Positions 19,943-30,854 are shown, counted from the first letter of the stretch. The stretch: DNA of 64,000 nucleotides from Malachius bipustulatus (GCA_910589415.1 OU342636.1:7918437-7982436), one strand, 5' to 3'. Numbers and translations are program-made. The notes: a model not told the origin generated them from the sequence alone.

Positions 19943-22656
19943 CTATTTTAATAAACTTTGATGATGAGAGAGCGGCTGGTCATCTTCATCCGATAATGAA
20001 TCCTCGGTTTCAATATTCATCTTGCTAGTACTGGGACTGGGTTGTTTTGACACTTCTGACTGTGGCTGTTCTTCGCTAGAGGTAGAAGTTATCCAACTCA
20101 TATTACTATGTTTCAATTTTTTTTCTTGATTAAAATACTTGAACAAGAATACCAGTTTACTGGCTTTAATGGTACCCAATCTATTGCGTAATTTTGAATG
20201 TACTAGTCCAAAACTTGAAAATATTCTTTCTAAACCTGCTGAGGTGGCATTAGCGGTTAAAAGTTTTGATGTAAAATTCAGGAATTGTTGCTTGTCCGGC
20301 CACTCGGATTCTTGGATGGAAACTGCCTTCCACCATGTCAGTGGAAGAGTTGTTGTGAATTGGGGACTGAAAAGATATTTAGCAAATGGCTTAGATTCAG
20401 TTGTCAAATTCATAACCAGCGGTACAAAACTGGGATTCACTGTGTTTAAATATTCATATGCCTCTTCTTTTTGAGAATCTTTTAAAAGTCTCCCTAGGAA
20501 CCGGTGGTCAAGCATATTTGCTAAATAATGCACTGCGCCCAGTGCCATGTCCCTTCTGACTCTGAATTTTTCTATCACCGAATCTGGTTGGCATTTTAGA
20601 TCTTCCTCTAATTTATTCCAAATTTCAACTGCAACTGAAATAGTTGTATGGTCCCTTTGCATTCTATCCAGTGAGACTGCAACAGGGGTAAGTCGACTAA
20701 GAAGTTCCATGGCGTTCATTGTAATGTGTGTGTTATTGACAATATTAAATATGCCATTGTCTATGTCTTGCTTATGATCCTGGCATAGTTGCACCAACAC
20801 TCCTCGATTATCTAAGTATGATTTAATACAGTCGTTCATTGTATTCCAGCGTACTTCTTGTGGCATAATTAAAGCCTTCCCTTTTGCCTGTTTATAGAAT
20901 GCAGCAGGCATGTGTTTATTTCTAAAGTATTTTATAACTTTAGTGATATTCTCTGATACACCTGGAATATGCAGATCTTGCGCTAAAAGATTTAAAATAT
21001 GTGCGGAGCATCCATATTGTATTATAGTATCTTTTCCCAATTCCTTGACAAGTTCCCTTCGCATTTTGGAAACATTGCTTGCATTGTCTGTTACAAAGCT
21101 CCCAACTTTCACATTAAACATCTCTTCAGTTTTGTTTATGGCGTCCATTGCAAGTTGTTTTAAATATTCTGCAGTGTGTGAATGCCCTGTAGTATCTACA
21201 GTATCCACCAAATACGAATTTCCATCCTGGCACAAAATCGAGCAACATATAATAGGCTCATTGTGAACATTTGACCATCCATCCAAAGACATGGATACAA
21301 ATTCTCCTTGCACCTTCGCTTTACATTCATTCAAAGTTGATTCAAAAACTTTGTCTAATATTGGTCCACTTAACTGAAACCTGGATGGCGGTTGAAAACC
21401 CGGTCTTAGCTTACTACACATATTTTTAAATTCTTCATGTTCCACATGATTGAATGGTGAATTTGTTGCGTAGAAGAATTTCCCAATTTGAGTATTAATT
21501 TCATTGGCATAGGCCTCAGTGGTTAGTACCACATCAGCATCTCTTGTAACTGCCAACCTAGGCTGTTTGTGAGGCCTTTGTGCGACAACAACCTCTTTGG
21601 CTTTTGATGCAGTTGAAGTTGAAGGTTGAGACTCGTCTATCATAAGTAAAAAAAAAAAGATTTAATAAATAAATCTATATATACATATATGTACATATAA
21701 ATATATTAGATTTGTTTTGGCTGTAGGTAATTATAAAATATTGATAATTATTGGGATAGCAGCCAATTAAACACGCAGGTTTTCTCTTTTTTCTTTTTAA
21801 TAAACCCAAGCTTTCGAGCTTTTCTTTAGTTCTTCGTCAGGGGTAAGAAATTGAGTAAAAATTGAAGATGTTAAAATGTTAATCATTTTCATGGACAAGT
21901 AGAGGATAAAAAATACAAATATGAACTAATAAACCAATTAAAAATTAAATAACATAAGAAAGTTAATTCCAAAAAAGGTTTAAAGTAATTTAGAAGTTTT
22001 TTACATTTTTATATCATTTATTAATAAATAATTGGCTGCTATCCCAATAATTATCAATATTTTATGTACATATATGTATATAGGCCCTGGATAGGTGAAA
22101 CGACTCTTATAAAAGATGAAAACTCTCGATCTAAATGATAATTTTTTGGTGTTCAGCCATGCTTTAAAAAAAAATTAAAGAATAAAAAAAAATTAAAAAA
22201 ATATCTCAATCAATCAATATATAAAAAGTTTTTTTTTTACAATTTTCAAGGTACACTTTATTTTTAAAAATCAAAATTATGTTAGAAATTTCTAATCAAA
22301 CAAGCAAGGCTGAATACCAAAAAAAGTTCGGATGGAAATTTTTATTTATTTTATAAAAGTCATTTCACCTATCCGGGCGGGGACACTGTATTTGTGTTTG
22401 AAAATCTAAAGATTCGTTTAAAAATATTAATAATCATGTTCTGAACTTATTGGTACATACCGAAATTAATTGTGTCATCAGATACCGACTGATTTTCATT
22501 AATTGTTGACGCACATGTTTTTATGTGCATGAGCATTCTTGATGGAATTCCCTGCATTTCTTTGTGGCACTTCTTGCACTTGCACCATTTTCCAGTATTA
22601 TTTTCTTTGACAATTTCTTCAAAATAAATCCACACACTATGCTTTCTCTTAGGCAT
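19943..22656 (-). CDS. BED-type hAT transposase, two exons (22461..22656 and 19943..21636)
   Basis: Predicted 629 residues. Exon 1 begins MPKRKHSVW and carries a BED zinc finger (CKKC, then MLMHIKTC). It ends at TTCG|GTATGT. Exon 2 follows a poly-T tract and AG (21637-21638) in matching phase (G|AC gives Asp before ESQPSTS). Exon 2 shows the hAT catalytic-fold motifs: SLDGWSN near residue 184, FVTDNASN, the CxxH of GCSAH, and a C-terminal dimerisation region (AGLERIFSSFG, LRNRLG). The last ~60 residues are acidic and Ser-rich. No stops or frameshifts were seen. The 824-bp intron holds a 333-bp palindromic MITE. Confidence 0.88.
21733..22065. repeat. Palindromic MITE inside the hAT intron
   Basis: The 33-36-bp inverted ends read ATAAAATATTGATAATTATT...AATAATTATCAATATTTTAT, with GGGATAGCAGCCAATTA blocks just inside. 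The 333-bp insertion lies wholly in the transposase intron, so it is tolerated by splicing. Confidence 0.75.
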
Positions 22657-22983
22657 TGTTTAAATTATTAAATAAATTACTACTAAATAACAAACTTTGC
22701 TATGACACTCACTCACCAAAGCACTGACTCACACTGAAGTTGCACCACTGTTTCCACTAGTTGTGTGCTCTTGTTAACGTAGCTACCTAATGAGGGGAAT
22801 CCCCTAACATTCCACTAGTACCAAAGCATTGATATATATCATGATATTTATAAAATAAATATCATGATATATATCGCGATATATATCAGGATATATATCA
22901 ATGGATACATATCGCTCAACCCTGAGTTAAATAGGCATTTATAATGTACCGCTGTATTAAAGTGAACATATTATGTCTGGAAA

Positions 22984-23340
22984 ATATGTGCTGTGTGCGG
23001 TTGCTCGAACTGTAAATGGATTGTTAAGCATGTCCAGATCTTTCCACGGTGTTCCAAGTTCCAAGCAGGAATAAAGAATTATGTATAAAGTTAACTTTAG
23101 AAGCCGCGTAAATAAACTTATTAATATTTTATAACTATATGCTTATGGAAATAGGAACAAGCAATAGGTTATAATAACATCGATGAATGACGAAATTTTG
23201 AAAAAGTGTGGAGTGTCGAAGCCGATTTCTCACCATATTATTTTGTACCTACTGATCATTTCAAAGAGGAAAATTTTGTTAATCCAGCAAATAATAGACC
23301 TTTAAAACTGAAGGAAGCACATCATTGGAATTGCGGCAAA
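22984..23340 (+). pseudogene. THAP zinc-finger remnant
   Basis: One frame from 22984 reads CAVCGCSNC, then KHVQIFPRCSKFQ, which fits the THAP start (C-x-V-x-G-C-x-N ... FP). After a gap, 23180-23340 reads DHFKEENFVNPANN then RPLKLK and a stop, matching the THAP C-terminal half (HF-xxxF). Two segments in different frames, possibly once separated by an intron, with stops between them. It is broken and probably the N-terminus of a P-like transposase. Confidence 0.65.
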
Positions 23341-23706
23341 TAAAAGGTTTACACTTAGGTAGCGATTCAATCTTTTTGAAATATACCTACCTAAAGATAT
23401 TAATAATATTGTGTGCAATAGTAGTAAAAATTAAAATATTGTTAATATAATAAACATATTGAAAACTTTGTTGTTTATTGTTGTATTATAATTCTTCGTC
23501 CCAATTTCCTCCGTCTATTCCGTCTAATTAATTTGAAGAGCTTTTCTATTCAGCGTTGATATTTAAAACTCCCGCTATGTTTCACCAAATTTAATTTTTA
23601 GTGTCCCCAGTTCATGCTTGGCGGCGCTGCTAAATTGGACGCAACCTGTTGGCTATAGGTATAATAGGAGTGTCCGGTATTATTATTTTAGCGTATTTGG
23701 TCTCCT

Positions 23707-24601
23707 GTTGGAGTGATTTACGTCAGAGCGATGCGATTGTGTCAGCGAGTGTGCTCAGGGTGAGTTTAAAGTTTAAATTTTGGAACGATTCTCTAGGCGA
23801 ATGAACAGAACATAACCAATAAATAATACTTAATAAATAGATAATCAAAGTAAGGAATAATTTTACTTCACCGGCCAGATCTCAGATTTTTACGATTTTT
23901 TCAGAGAATACTCAAAATTGCCATAGAAATGTGTTTGTAAAAAAATAAATTTGCGGAAATGAAAGGAAATTTGATAAAAAATATGTTATAATTTAATGTT
24001 AAGAAGCTTGCGGGACCGGGAGTGAATAGGGGTGCTGGGCGGGGTAACGACGTAAAGAGAGAGTGGGGGAAAGAGAGAACAGCTGTCTCGATCCGCCCAC
24101 GGCACATCTACTGCGGTGTTGCCAGACGGTGTAAGAATTCCCCGTGTGGGGAGTAAAGAAAAAAATCCTTATGATCATTCACAATTCCCAAGTTGCTGTG
24201 TTGCCAGATGAGATAAAAGTTCCCCAGAGACGAGCGCCGTTGATTATGCACGTTTTTTATGCATAAAGGGAGCGATTGAAGAATTGCGGTACCTCACGGA
24301 TTTTGGCGATTTTTTTTTTATAGGTAAAGTTGATCCATTTAACCCGAAAATGTTTGAAAAATGTTGCGTAAATGCCCCGTTTTGAGTTCAAAAAATGTAA
24401 AATGAAAATGAGCCAAATAAAACTAAATAAGCCGCCATTTTGAGTTAATCCCAGCTGTAATGAGCAAGTCAAAGGAACGCCAAGGACATTTACTAAGAAC
24501 AGCCGGCAGGCGGCGCTGTTAGCAGAGCTAATAAAATTTAAACGTTCCCAATGTTGCCACGTAGATGATAATATACCTAACGCAAGAATTCGTCATATAT
24601 C
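23707..24601. other. Intergenic stretch before the satellite
   Basis: No supported gene. It contains three GTTGCCAG/GTTGCCAC words (24118, 24199, 24553), a recurring word in this window. A donor-like CAG|GGTGAG is at about 23757 but I could not link it to an exon. Confidence 0.4.
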
Positions 24602-25318
24602 GGGTTGGGTAATAGAGAGAGAATCTGACCTGACCAAATGAGCTGAATTAGTTTCGGCAGCGGCGGTGGGGTTGGATAATAGAGAGAGAATCTGACCTGA
24701 CCAAATGACCTGACTTAGTTTCGGCAGCGGCGGTGGGGTTGGATAAGAGAGAGAGAATCTGACCTGACCAAATGACCTGGCTTAGTTTCGGCAGCGGCGG
24801 TGGGGTTAGATAATAGAGAGAGAATCTGACCTGACCAAATGACCTGACTTAGTTTCGGCAGCGGCGGTTGGGTTGGATAATAGAGAGAGAATCTGACCTG
24901 ACCAAATGACCTGACTTAGTTTCGGCAGCGGCGGTGGGGTTGGATAATAGAGAGAGAATCTGACCTGACCAAATGACCTGACTTAGTTTCGGCAGCGGCG
25001 GTGGGGTTGGATAAGAGAGAGAGAATTTGACCTGACCAAATGACCTGGCTTAGTTTCGGCAGCGGCGGTGGGGTTAGATAATAGAGAGAGAATCTGACCT
25101 GACCAAATGACCTGACTTAGTTTCGGCAGCGGCGGTGGGGTTGGATAATAGAGAGAGAATCTGACCTGACCAAATGACCTGACTTAGTTTCGGCAGCGGC
25201 GGTGGGGTTGGATAATAGAGAGAGAATCTGACCTGACCAAATGACCTGGCTTAGTTTCGGCAGCGGCGGCGGGGTTGGATAATAGAGAGAGAATCTGACC
25301 TGACCAAATGACCTGACG
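24602..25318. repeat. 67-bp tandem satellite, ~10.7 copies, with 4-unit higher-order pattern
   Basis: The unit starts GGGTTGGATAATAGAGAGAG, contains CTGACCTGACCAAATGACCT and ends TTTCGGCAGCGGCGGTG. Unit starts are at 24602, 24669, 24736, 24803, 24870 and every 67 bp after. Variants ATAAGAG/CCTGGC (units 3 and 7) followed by GGGTTAGA (units 4 and 8) recur at 268 bp, so the array grew by four-unit blocks. CCTGA words match the complement of TCAGG. Confidence 0.92.
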
Positions 25319-25435
25319 TAATTCAGCAGTTAGATATGGCAACCTTGCAAAGCATATCAGCAGTAAATAATAGACGACAACAACAGACGGGTTTGGAAGG
25401 AAAGATAAAATATGGTGGAATGAAAGAAGAAAAGT

Positions 25436-25670
25436 AAAATAAAAAATTCATTTTCTTGAAATTTGAGGGGAAAAAATACTTACCCTGACCAATGACCTGA
25501 CTTAGTGGAGGAGAATGGCTTGTTAGTATTTCAAGAAAATGAAAGAACAGTAAAATAAAAAAATCATTTCCTTGAAATTTCAGGTGAAAAAATACCTACC
25601 CTGACCAATGACCTGACATAGTGAAAGAGAACGACTTGTATGTGGCAACGCTGAGGCTGAGAGGATTCCA
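25436..25670. repeat. Tandem duplication of a ~118-bp unit
   Basis: Both copies contain TTCCTTGAAATTTC-like text (TTTCTTGAAATTTG in the first), then TACCCTGACCAATGACCTGAC, then a diverged tail ending in CTTGTTAG/CTTGTATG. They share the CCTGACCAATGACCTGAC core with the adjacent 67-bp satellite, suggesting a common origin. Confidence 0.7.
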
Positions 25671-26198
25671 GAGAACACGAGCGGGGAAAGTGGAGTGAGC
25701 TAAATTCACGTGTTTTATATAACAGAAAAAAAAAATTATTCATTAGGTATGTGAATATTTGTATAAAAAAGGCGAAAAATGCACGCGTTTTCACGCATAA
25801 TGAAATTGTCGATATTTTTAAGGCAAGGGACACCCACGTGTTTTATATGTATAGGTATGTAACGGGAAAAAATGATTAATCTGAATGTTTATAAGGAAGA
25901 TAAAAATTATAAATTGTCCGTTTTTCTTGCATAATAAAAAAAGCACCTGTGCTATTTAACACAGTAATGTATTACTATTTATATGGAAATCGGCAATAAA
26001 AAGGTTTTTTTCAGCTGCAATGTTGCCAGACTATTTCCCTAGAAATAATACGAGACCTTTAGTAGCTATACCGGTTCAATACTCCATTCAATTGCTTAAA
26101 AAAATACCCGACATGGCAATGACATAACCCTATGACAATTTTATAAGTACTAAAATTATAAAAAATATTGAATTGTTTCACTTAAATTGACTTACCGA
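25671..26198. other. Intergenic stretch upstream of the transposase stop
   Basis: AT-rich with no supported gene. TGTTGCCAGA occurs at 26025. Confidence 0.4.
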
Positions 26199-27203
26199 TC
26201 AATAAAAGTGAGCTTCATCGTCGTCGGAACTCGATTCGGAGGATTCTTCTTCAACTGGTGGTCGTTCTGTAGGCTCTAATGGATTATACATAATCCCGGT
26301 AAGTTTAAAAAATTGGGAAAACGGGTCCAAGTCCAGCGATCGCGTGGATTTCAAAAACATATATTTGGCTAAATAGCCGACAAAATGTTTTTTTTTCCTG
26401 CCGTAGGAACCCATACAATCTTTCGCGTGACGCCACGTGGATTCAATTGAATTTGTGTGAGCCCCATTTTCCGGATTTACAAAATTTAAAGTATGGTTAA
26501 CTTTCAAATGGTGAAATCCTTCATGCTCCAATGCATCATATGATTTCCAGCAATCGGAAATAATAGTGGTGCCCGGTAGTACCCACTCCTTTAAAATTGA
26601 AACCAACGTGGCGGCATCACGTGTCTCCACGGGTACCAAAAAACACTTTCCGGAGTCCCTCTCGAGGCCCCCAAAAACCCATTGCCCTTCAACCCTGTGA
26701 CCCCTGTGATACTTACGACGACCGAACTTGGACTCGTCAATTTCCACAATTTTCCCTTCGCCGCCAATTTTCTCTTTCCGAGTTATATAAAACTCTTCGA
26801 GAACTTCTCTACAGAACGACGCCCAGTCTACTGCAGTCTTCGACGATATCCTCAATTGCGATTGGATGAACTGTAGCTCACATTTGCCGGACCACAGAAG
26901 AACAAAAACACATATATCCCGCAATGATAATTTTGATTTCTCGAAGAAAGTGTTTTTCCTGAGAGACACGCTATAATTGCACGGCTTTTTTTTTTTTTTG
27001 TTTTCGCACACGGATGCCACACACGCCCACTTAAACAAATCGAGACACGTGTTGTCCCGGCGCAGTCTCAGCACGTGACCTCGAGGACATAAATACGAGC
27101 CTTCCGAAGGCAAAGCACCCAATTCTTGTAATTTATTAATTAGTGGAAGGCCGTCGTCCTGAATACTCCACTCGAACAATTCAAACAACGTCACTCGCGC
27201 CAT
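26199..27203 (-). CDS. ISXO2-like (IS1595/Merlin-type) transposase, intact
   Basis: 334 residues from ATG at 27203. An upstream in-frame ATG at 27269 would add 22 hydrophobic residues and is less likely. The N-terminal third has paired Cys (CPRGH, CLDLFKWAC, CENK...C), a probable zinc ribbon. The DDE core follows: D156 (VEIDESKFGRRKYHRG), D217 (TIISDCWKSY) and E254 (NSIESTWRH), with WVFGGLERDSG between. The tail is acidic and serine-rich (EEESSESSSDDDE). It is a single exon without stops. I found no convincing flanking inverted repeats, so it could be an old insertion or a domesticated gene. Confidence 0.85.
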   Translation of the reverse strand: MARVTLFELFEWSIQDDGLPLINKLQELGALPSEGSYLCPRGHVLRLRRDNTCLDLFKWACVASVCENKKKKKPCNYSVSLRKNTFFEKSKLSLRDICVFVLLWSGKCELQFIQSQLRISSKTAVDWASFCREVLEEFYITRKEKIGGEGKIVEIDESKFGRRKYHRGHRVEGQWVFGGLERDSGKCFLVPVETRDAATLVSILKEWVLPGTTIISDCWKSYDALEHEGFHHLKVNHTLNFVNPENGAHTNSIESTWRHAKDCMGSYGRKKKHFVGYLAKYMFLKSTRSLDLDPFSQFFKLTGIMYNPLEPTERPPVEEESSESSSDDDEAHFY

Positions 27204-28346
27204 TGTTTTAAAATAAAAAGAGAAATTTACAAAAATGCCAAGGTAAAATAAAACACAGGTTAAGTACAACGTTCTTAACTACTCGACACTCGAAAAGTAA
27301 ATGAGGAATCTATCCCAACCCAACAATTGGGTTAAAGTAGTGTTAAATTACTCTCATTATTATCCCATTATTATCCCATTACCATCCGGCGCAACCATGA
27401 GATTTACATGCCTGTTGGAGCTGGCAACGTTGTAAGGGTTTCGCAGGCAGCATTGAGATACATTTATTTTTATCACAATGGTAGGCAGGCATTATCCCTA
27501 CTCCGTAGCGAGAGAGAGACGTAGATCGCATATTATTGGTTATTTGTGCGCGGTTACATTTGAAAATTACATAATTTAAATATTTTTTTTTTCAAAAAGT
27601 AGCTTCGACCGCAAAAAACAAATTTGATATTCGCGTTCAGGAAGGTCTCATTAATCAATTCCCAAAATTTCAAAAAGATTGGCGATCTGGCCGGTGAAGT
27701 AAAATTATACCCAAAGTAAAAATAAAGTTTGAAGGTAAACAAACGTGTTCCATAACGTTGCTATTCGCCATCGATAGGTAATAGTATTACTATTAACATA
27801 ACAAATAACCTGAATAATTGTAAAACATCACCATTTTTCAGTGTGATAAGTGATAACTCGGTAGGTCTCCGGGCTAATGGTAATATCGGCCATTACTTGT
27901 ATGCTGTACCAATTTTATCGATGCGTTTAACTTTTACCTACTACTTTTATGCACCTTACCACAAACCTACCTACCCTTTTTTGATCAAACAAAACAACCA
28001 ACAGGAATTCAAAATTTAAATTAAGAAAAAAATTTGTCCAACTTTATTTTTTTACGTCACTTGACTTGAGTATTTTTCTTGACGATTACGACGAATCACG
28101 ATTACGATTCGATTCGATTACGATACGTTCCCAATGCGCATGTCGAGCGTTTATCGCCGGTGTGTGAGAAACGGCGATTCTGGAGTGCTCGAGTGATCGT
28201 ATTGGCGTAATTTATGAACAACAGTTTACAGAGCGACAAACACCCGGTCGATTTTATGAACGGTTTTGCGCGATACTGTGACGCCAGTGTGACACTGTGC
28301 GACCTTTATGAACGCACCCCTGATGAGACTATAAATAAGGTTCTAG
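27204..28346. other. Intergenic stretch with CpG-richer patch
   Basis: No supported gene. 28080-28320 is richer in CpG (ACGATTACGATTCGATTCG, GAACGGTTTTGCGCGATAC), with GTGACGCCAGTGTGACACTG. It may be transposon-derived, but no partner end was found. Confidence 0.35.
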
Positions 28347-28640
28347 CAAATATGCTAAAATATTGATACCAGACACTTCTCCTAAAAACGAGCGACAATT
28401 TTAAAAGCGCCCTCATGCAGGATTTGGTGTCACTAAGCTGTTTTCCAAATAAAAGTTAGGTAACTTTTCACGTTTTTTGACAGCTTCAGTCAATCGTAAT
28501 TATTATTAATTTTTCATTGGTAATTATAATTACCAATGAAAAGTACCAATACCAATGAAAACGTTCAATATATTGAACGTTTTAGTTTTACGCAAAGAGA
28601 ATTAACTAGAGAGGAGTTAATCTGTAGTAAAAAATTGGCA
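28347..28640. repeat. Partial left-end copy of the THAP-remnant element
   Basis: From CAAATATGCTAAAATATTGA it follows the left end of 19273.. through CAGACACTTCT, GCGCCCTCATGCAGGA, GTTAGGTAACTTTTCACG and TTGACAGCT-CAGTCAATC to AACGTTTTAGTTT. No right end was found nearby. A local GGTAATTATAATTACC palindrome is unique to this copy. Confidence 0.65.
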
Positions 28641-28884
28641 ACAAAATAGGGCCTTCCTCCAAACCTGGCAAGAACTAATCTTAGACGGCACACAAATCAC
28701 ACATAATGTTAGCAAATACATTAGATGATTATCTAATTATCTAATTATCTAGTGTATTTGATGTTAGCCAGTACACAAACCGGTCCTATATTTAGCCTTC
28801 ACACCAATGTCAATTAAAGATAATAATTTCTTTCATAAAGTAAGTCAATAATAGAACATAAATGTTTTAATAGTTATTTATTAT

Positions 28885-28998
28885 ACAAGGGAAAAAAGTG
28901 ATAGATTTTAGCTCGAGATGTGGTTTCGTCCCCGATGCGTTAGCGGAGGGGACAAACACATCGAGAGCTAAAATCGCACTTTTTTCTCGTGTGTAATA
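28885..28998. repeat. Snap-back hairpin with GTCCCC core
   Basis: AAAAAAGTGATAGATTTTAG and ATGTG pair with CACAT and CTAAAATCGCACTTTTTT around GTCCCC...GGGGAC. Stem about 50 bp. Just outside is TTTTTTTCTGCG (29005), inverted at CGCAGAAAAAAA (29815-29827), so it may mark one end of a unit enclosing the Crypton-like exon. Confidence 0.6.
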
Positions 28999-29231
28999 TA
29001 CAATTTTTTTCTGCGAGAAGAAATATATCAGTGTTAGAATGTCGAAAAACGTAGTTAGATAACTGAAAATTATGTCGGAAAAATGATTAATGTTAAACTT
29101 GGATTTTCAAACTGTCTTTTATCGTAATTGACGTTGCCTGGAAACGAAATATTAAAAATCCTTATAATGTCAATTTAATTATTCATTCATGACAGTTTAT
29201 TTCGCAATTATAGGTACATATAAAGTTTTAG

Positions 29232-29477
29232 ATGGATGAGTTTGATTGTTCAATGGATAATAATAGTGATTGTTGTAAAAAATCCTTTTCACTTACACCT
29301 CCAGAACTAATAAAATTAGCAGAAGAGGCATCGGCGAAATTACTTCCAAGTAAATCACAAAAAGTTTATGAAAACGCGTATTCAAGACTAATGCAATGGA
29401 ATGCCAAAAAAAATCCAGCTCTTTCTCTGAGACAGTGTTATTGGCGTATTTTAATTAAAAACGATTTAATTACGTAA
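29232..29477 (+). pseudogene. Crypton-like tyrosine-recombinase N-terminal remnant
   Basis: The 81-residue frame starts MDEFDCSMDN and includes KLLPSKSQKVYENAYSRLM and WNAKKN, the pattern of the core-binding N-terminus in Crypton-derived recombinase-like proteins (LPSKSxxxYExxYxxFxxW). It then departs from the family and stops, with no catalytic domain following. A similar short start, MSEFINMDSDCYEN, lies at 29540 and ends at AAG|GTAACT, like a duplicated first exon. Family assignment is by pattern memory. Confidence 0.45.
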
Positions 29478-29609
29478 ACGTCATATTAATGTAATTAAAA
29501 TTTTATAGATAGTTTTGCAAAGATTCTTGTAAGGTCTCAATGAGTGAATTTATTAATATGGATAGTGATTGTTATGAAAATTCCCTTAATAATTGCCATT
29601 TGGATAATA

Positions 29610-30289
29610 AGGTAACTTTCCTTTACGTATATTTGATATAAATTTAATGATATCTGAGTGTTAATAGTAGCTATACCAAAGCCGCCATTTCGGGGAAATA
29701 AGTACTCATTTATTTCCCTGCTAATTCATTTATTTCCCCGATAAGATGCAGCTCATAATAATGAGGCATTTTTCTACCTGTTAACGGGGAAAAAAAGTCA
29801 CACTTTTCGCCCGTCGCAGAAAAAAACATTTTATTCAATAGTAACTGGAATTTTTTTACATTCTAAGTGGTAATCATAAAGTTTAGTTATTTATAGAGAA
29901 CCTTATAACTAAATATTACATTTACATATCGTGTGATATTGCAGTCATCATGTCTGAGCTCACTGCACCTGAGCACACCTACCAATAGTTTGCATTTTAT
30001 CTGACAGACTGGCAGACATGCTTAATTTTTTCCAAGGCACTAGTTGATGAAAAATTTTGTGGATCACCCGATACAATCATACAATACAACAACTTAATAA
30101 TATCAGCAATGGTTATAACAAAACGTAGTTTTACCTATCTGTTAGGTGCTTTTCAACTTCATTGGTCAGACCTGAATGTTATGAACTGCATCCTGCTCTT
30201 TCATGATTGATTTCCATATTCTTCACCTTTCCATCTTCAGCTCTACAATCGTTCTTTTTCTGCTTAACTTTTATTGATTCAATTAAAAT
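29610..30289. other. Noncoding stretch left of the retroposon
   Basis: Contains ACTTTTCGCCCGTCGCAGAA near 29795-29822, the inverted counterpart of the 29005 motif. No gene is supported. Confidence 0.35.
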
Positions 30290-30301
30290 CTGAATTAAAT
30301 T

Positions 30302-30828
30302 GTATTTGTATTTGTATTTTTGAGGGTGATCAAGTTACTGCGACCTAAAAGATCTATTGTATCCCCTCGAGCACAAGGGACTGTTTAGATTGCCGACTGT
30401 CTTGACGGGTGACAAGCCCCGCTCGGTCAGCAGTCTGTTTTGCGGTGATGTCCCGCGATTTCTTGCTTTTTTGTTTCTTACCATGGTTGATCCCACGAGT
30501 AGCTAGGGAAGGGTGTTCCACCTATGCGGAGCCCCGCATGCAAAGGTGAGGGGATTGATACAGTGGGATGCCCCCTGGTGCCCCAAGGTTGAATCCAGTA
30601 GGGCTGGTCTTCTATCCAGTCACGCATCCCATCAGCCTGGACCCCCGCCTTAGGATTTAGGATTTTTAGTGAGGTTGTCTCCTCTTGGTTCAGGCGATTA
30701 AGCCCAGACCCCCACATCACTCTGTCCGCGAGACGTGACCACCACAACAGATGATACGGTATATCAGAGATTCCACAGTCGGACGTCTCTGGCGCCGTTG
30801 CCCCTATAGTGCAAACCTGAATGAAAAC
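30302..30828 (-). mobile_element. 527-bp retroposon insertion with 12-bp TSD and (AATAC)n tail
   Basis: CTGAATTAAATT is repeated exactly at 30290-30301 and 30829-30840. On the minus strand the insert is GC-rich and ends in AAAAATACAAATACAAATAC, a simple 3' tail, so it moved by target-primed reverse transcription. It contains WIQPWGTRGHPT-like coding text and a ...CATGG|TAAG start-like junction. It may be a truncated LINE end or a SINE; I cannot assign the family. Confidence 0.75.
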
Positions 30829-30854
30829 CTGAATTAAATTATAATTTCAGGTTT

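Larger units (their letters stand above)
19542..22924 (-). mobile_element. Apparently intact hAT transposon, 3.4 kb
   Basis: The terminal inverted repeats CAGGGTTGAG/CTCAACCCTG and an exact 8-bp target duplication AGTTAAAT (19534-19541 and 22925-22932) are diagnostic of hAT. Subterminal regions (19555-19640 and 22830-22910) are packed with ATATATCGCGATATAT-type palindromes, probably transposase binding sites. It encodes one two-exon transposase on the minus strand. It inserted into the THAP-remnant element. Confidence 0.9.
19273..23699. mobile_element. THAP-remnant TIR element with 7-bp TSD, interrupted by hAT
   Basis: The ends are CAAATAC and GTATTTG, with about 100 bp of imperfect inverted similarity that includes AATACCGGACACT and GCGCC...AACTGGGGACACT. 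GTCTCCT is repeated exactly on both flanks (19266-19272 and 23700-23706). Without the nested hAT it is about 1.0 kb. Inside is a degraded THAP zinc-finger coding remnant, suggesting a P-superfamily or other THAP-type transposon. A partial left-end copy sits at 28347. Confidence 0.65.

Noticed and set aside
24602..25318. Regular direct repeats as a CRISPR array
   Set aside because: Head-to-tail 67-bp units without unique spacers in a eukaryotic genome; this is a satellite.
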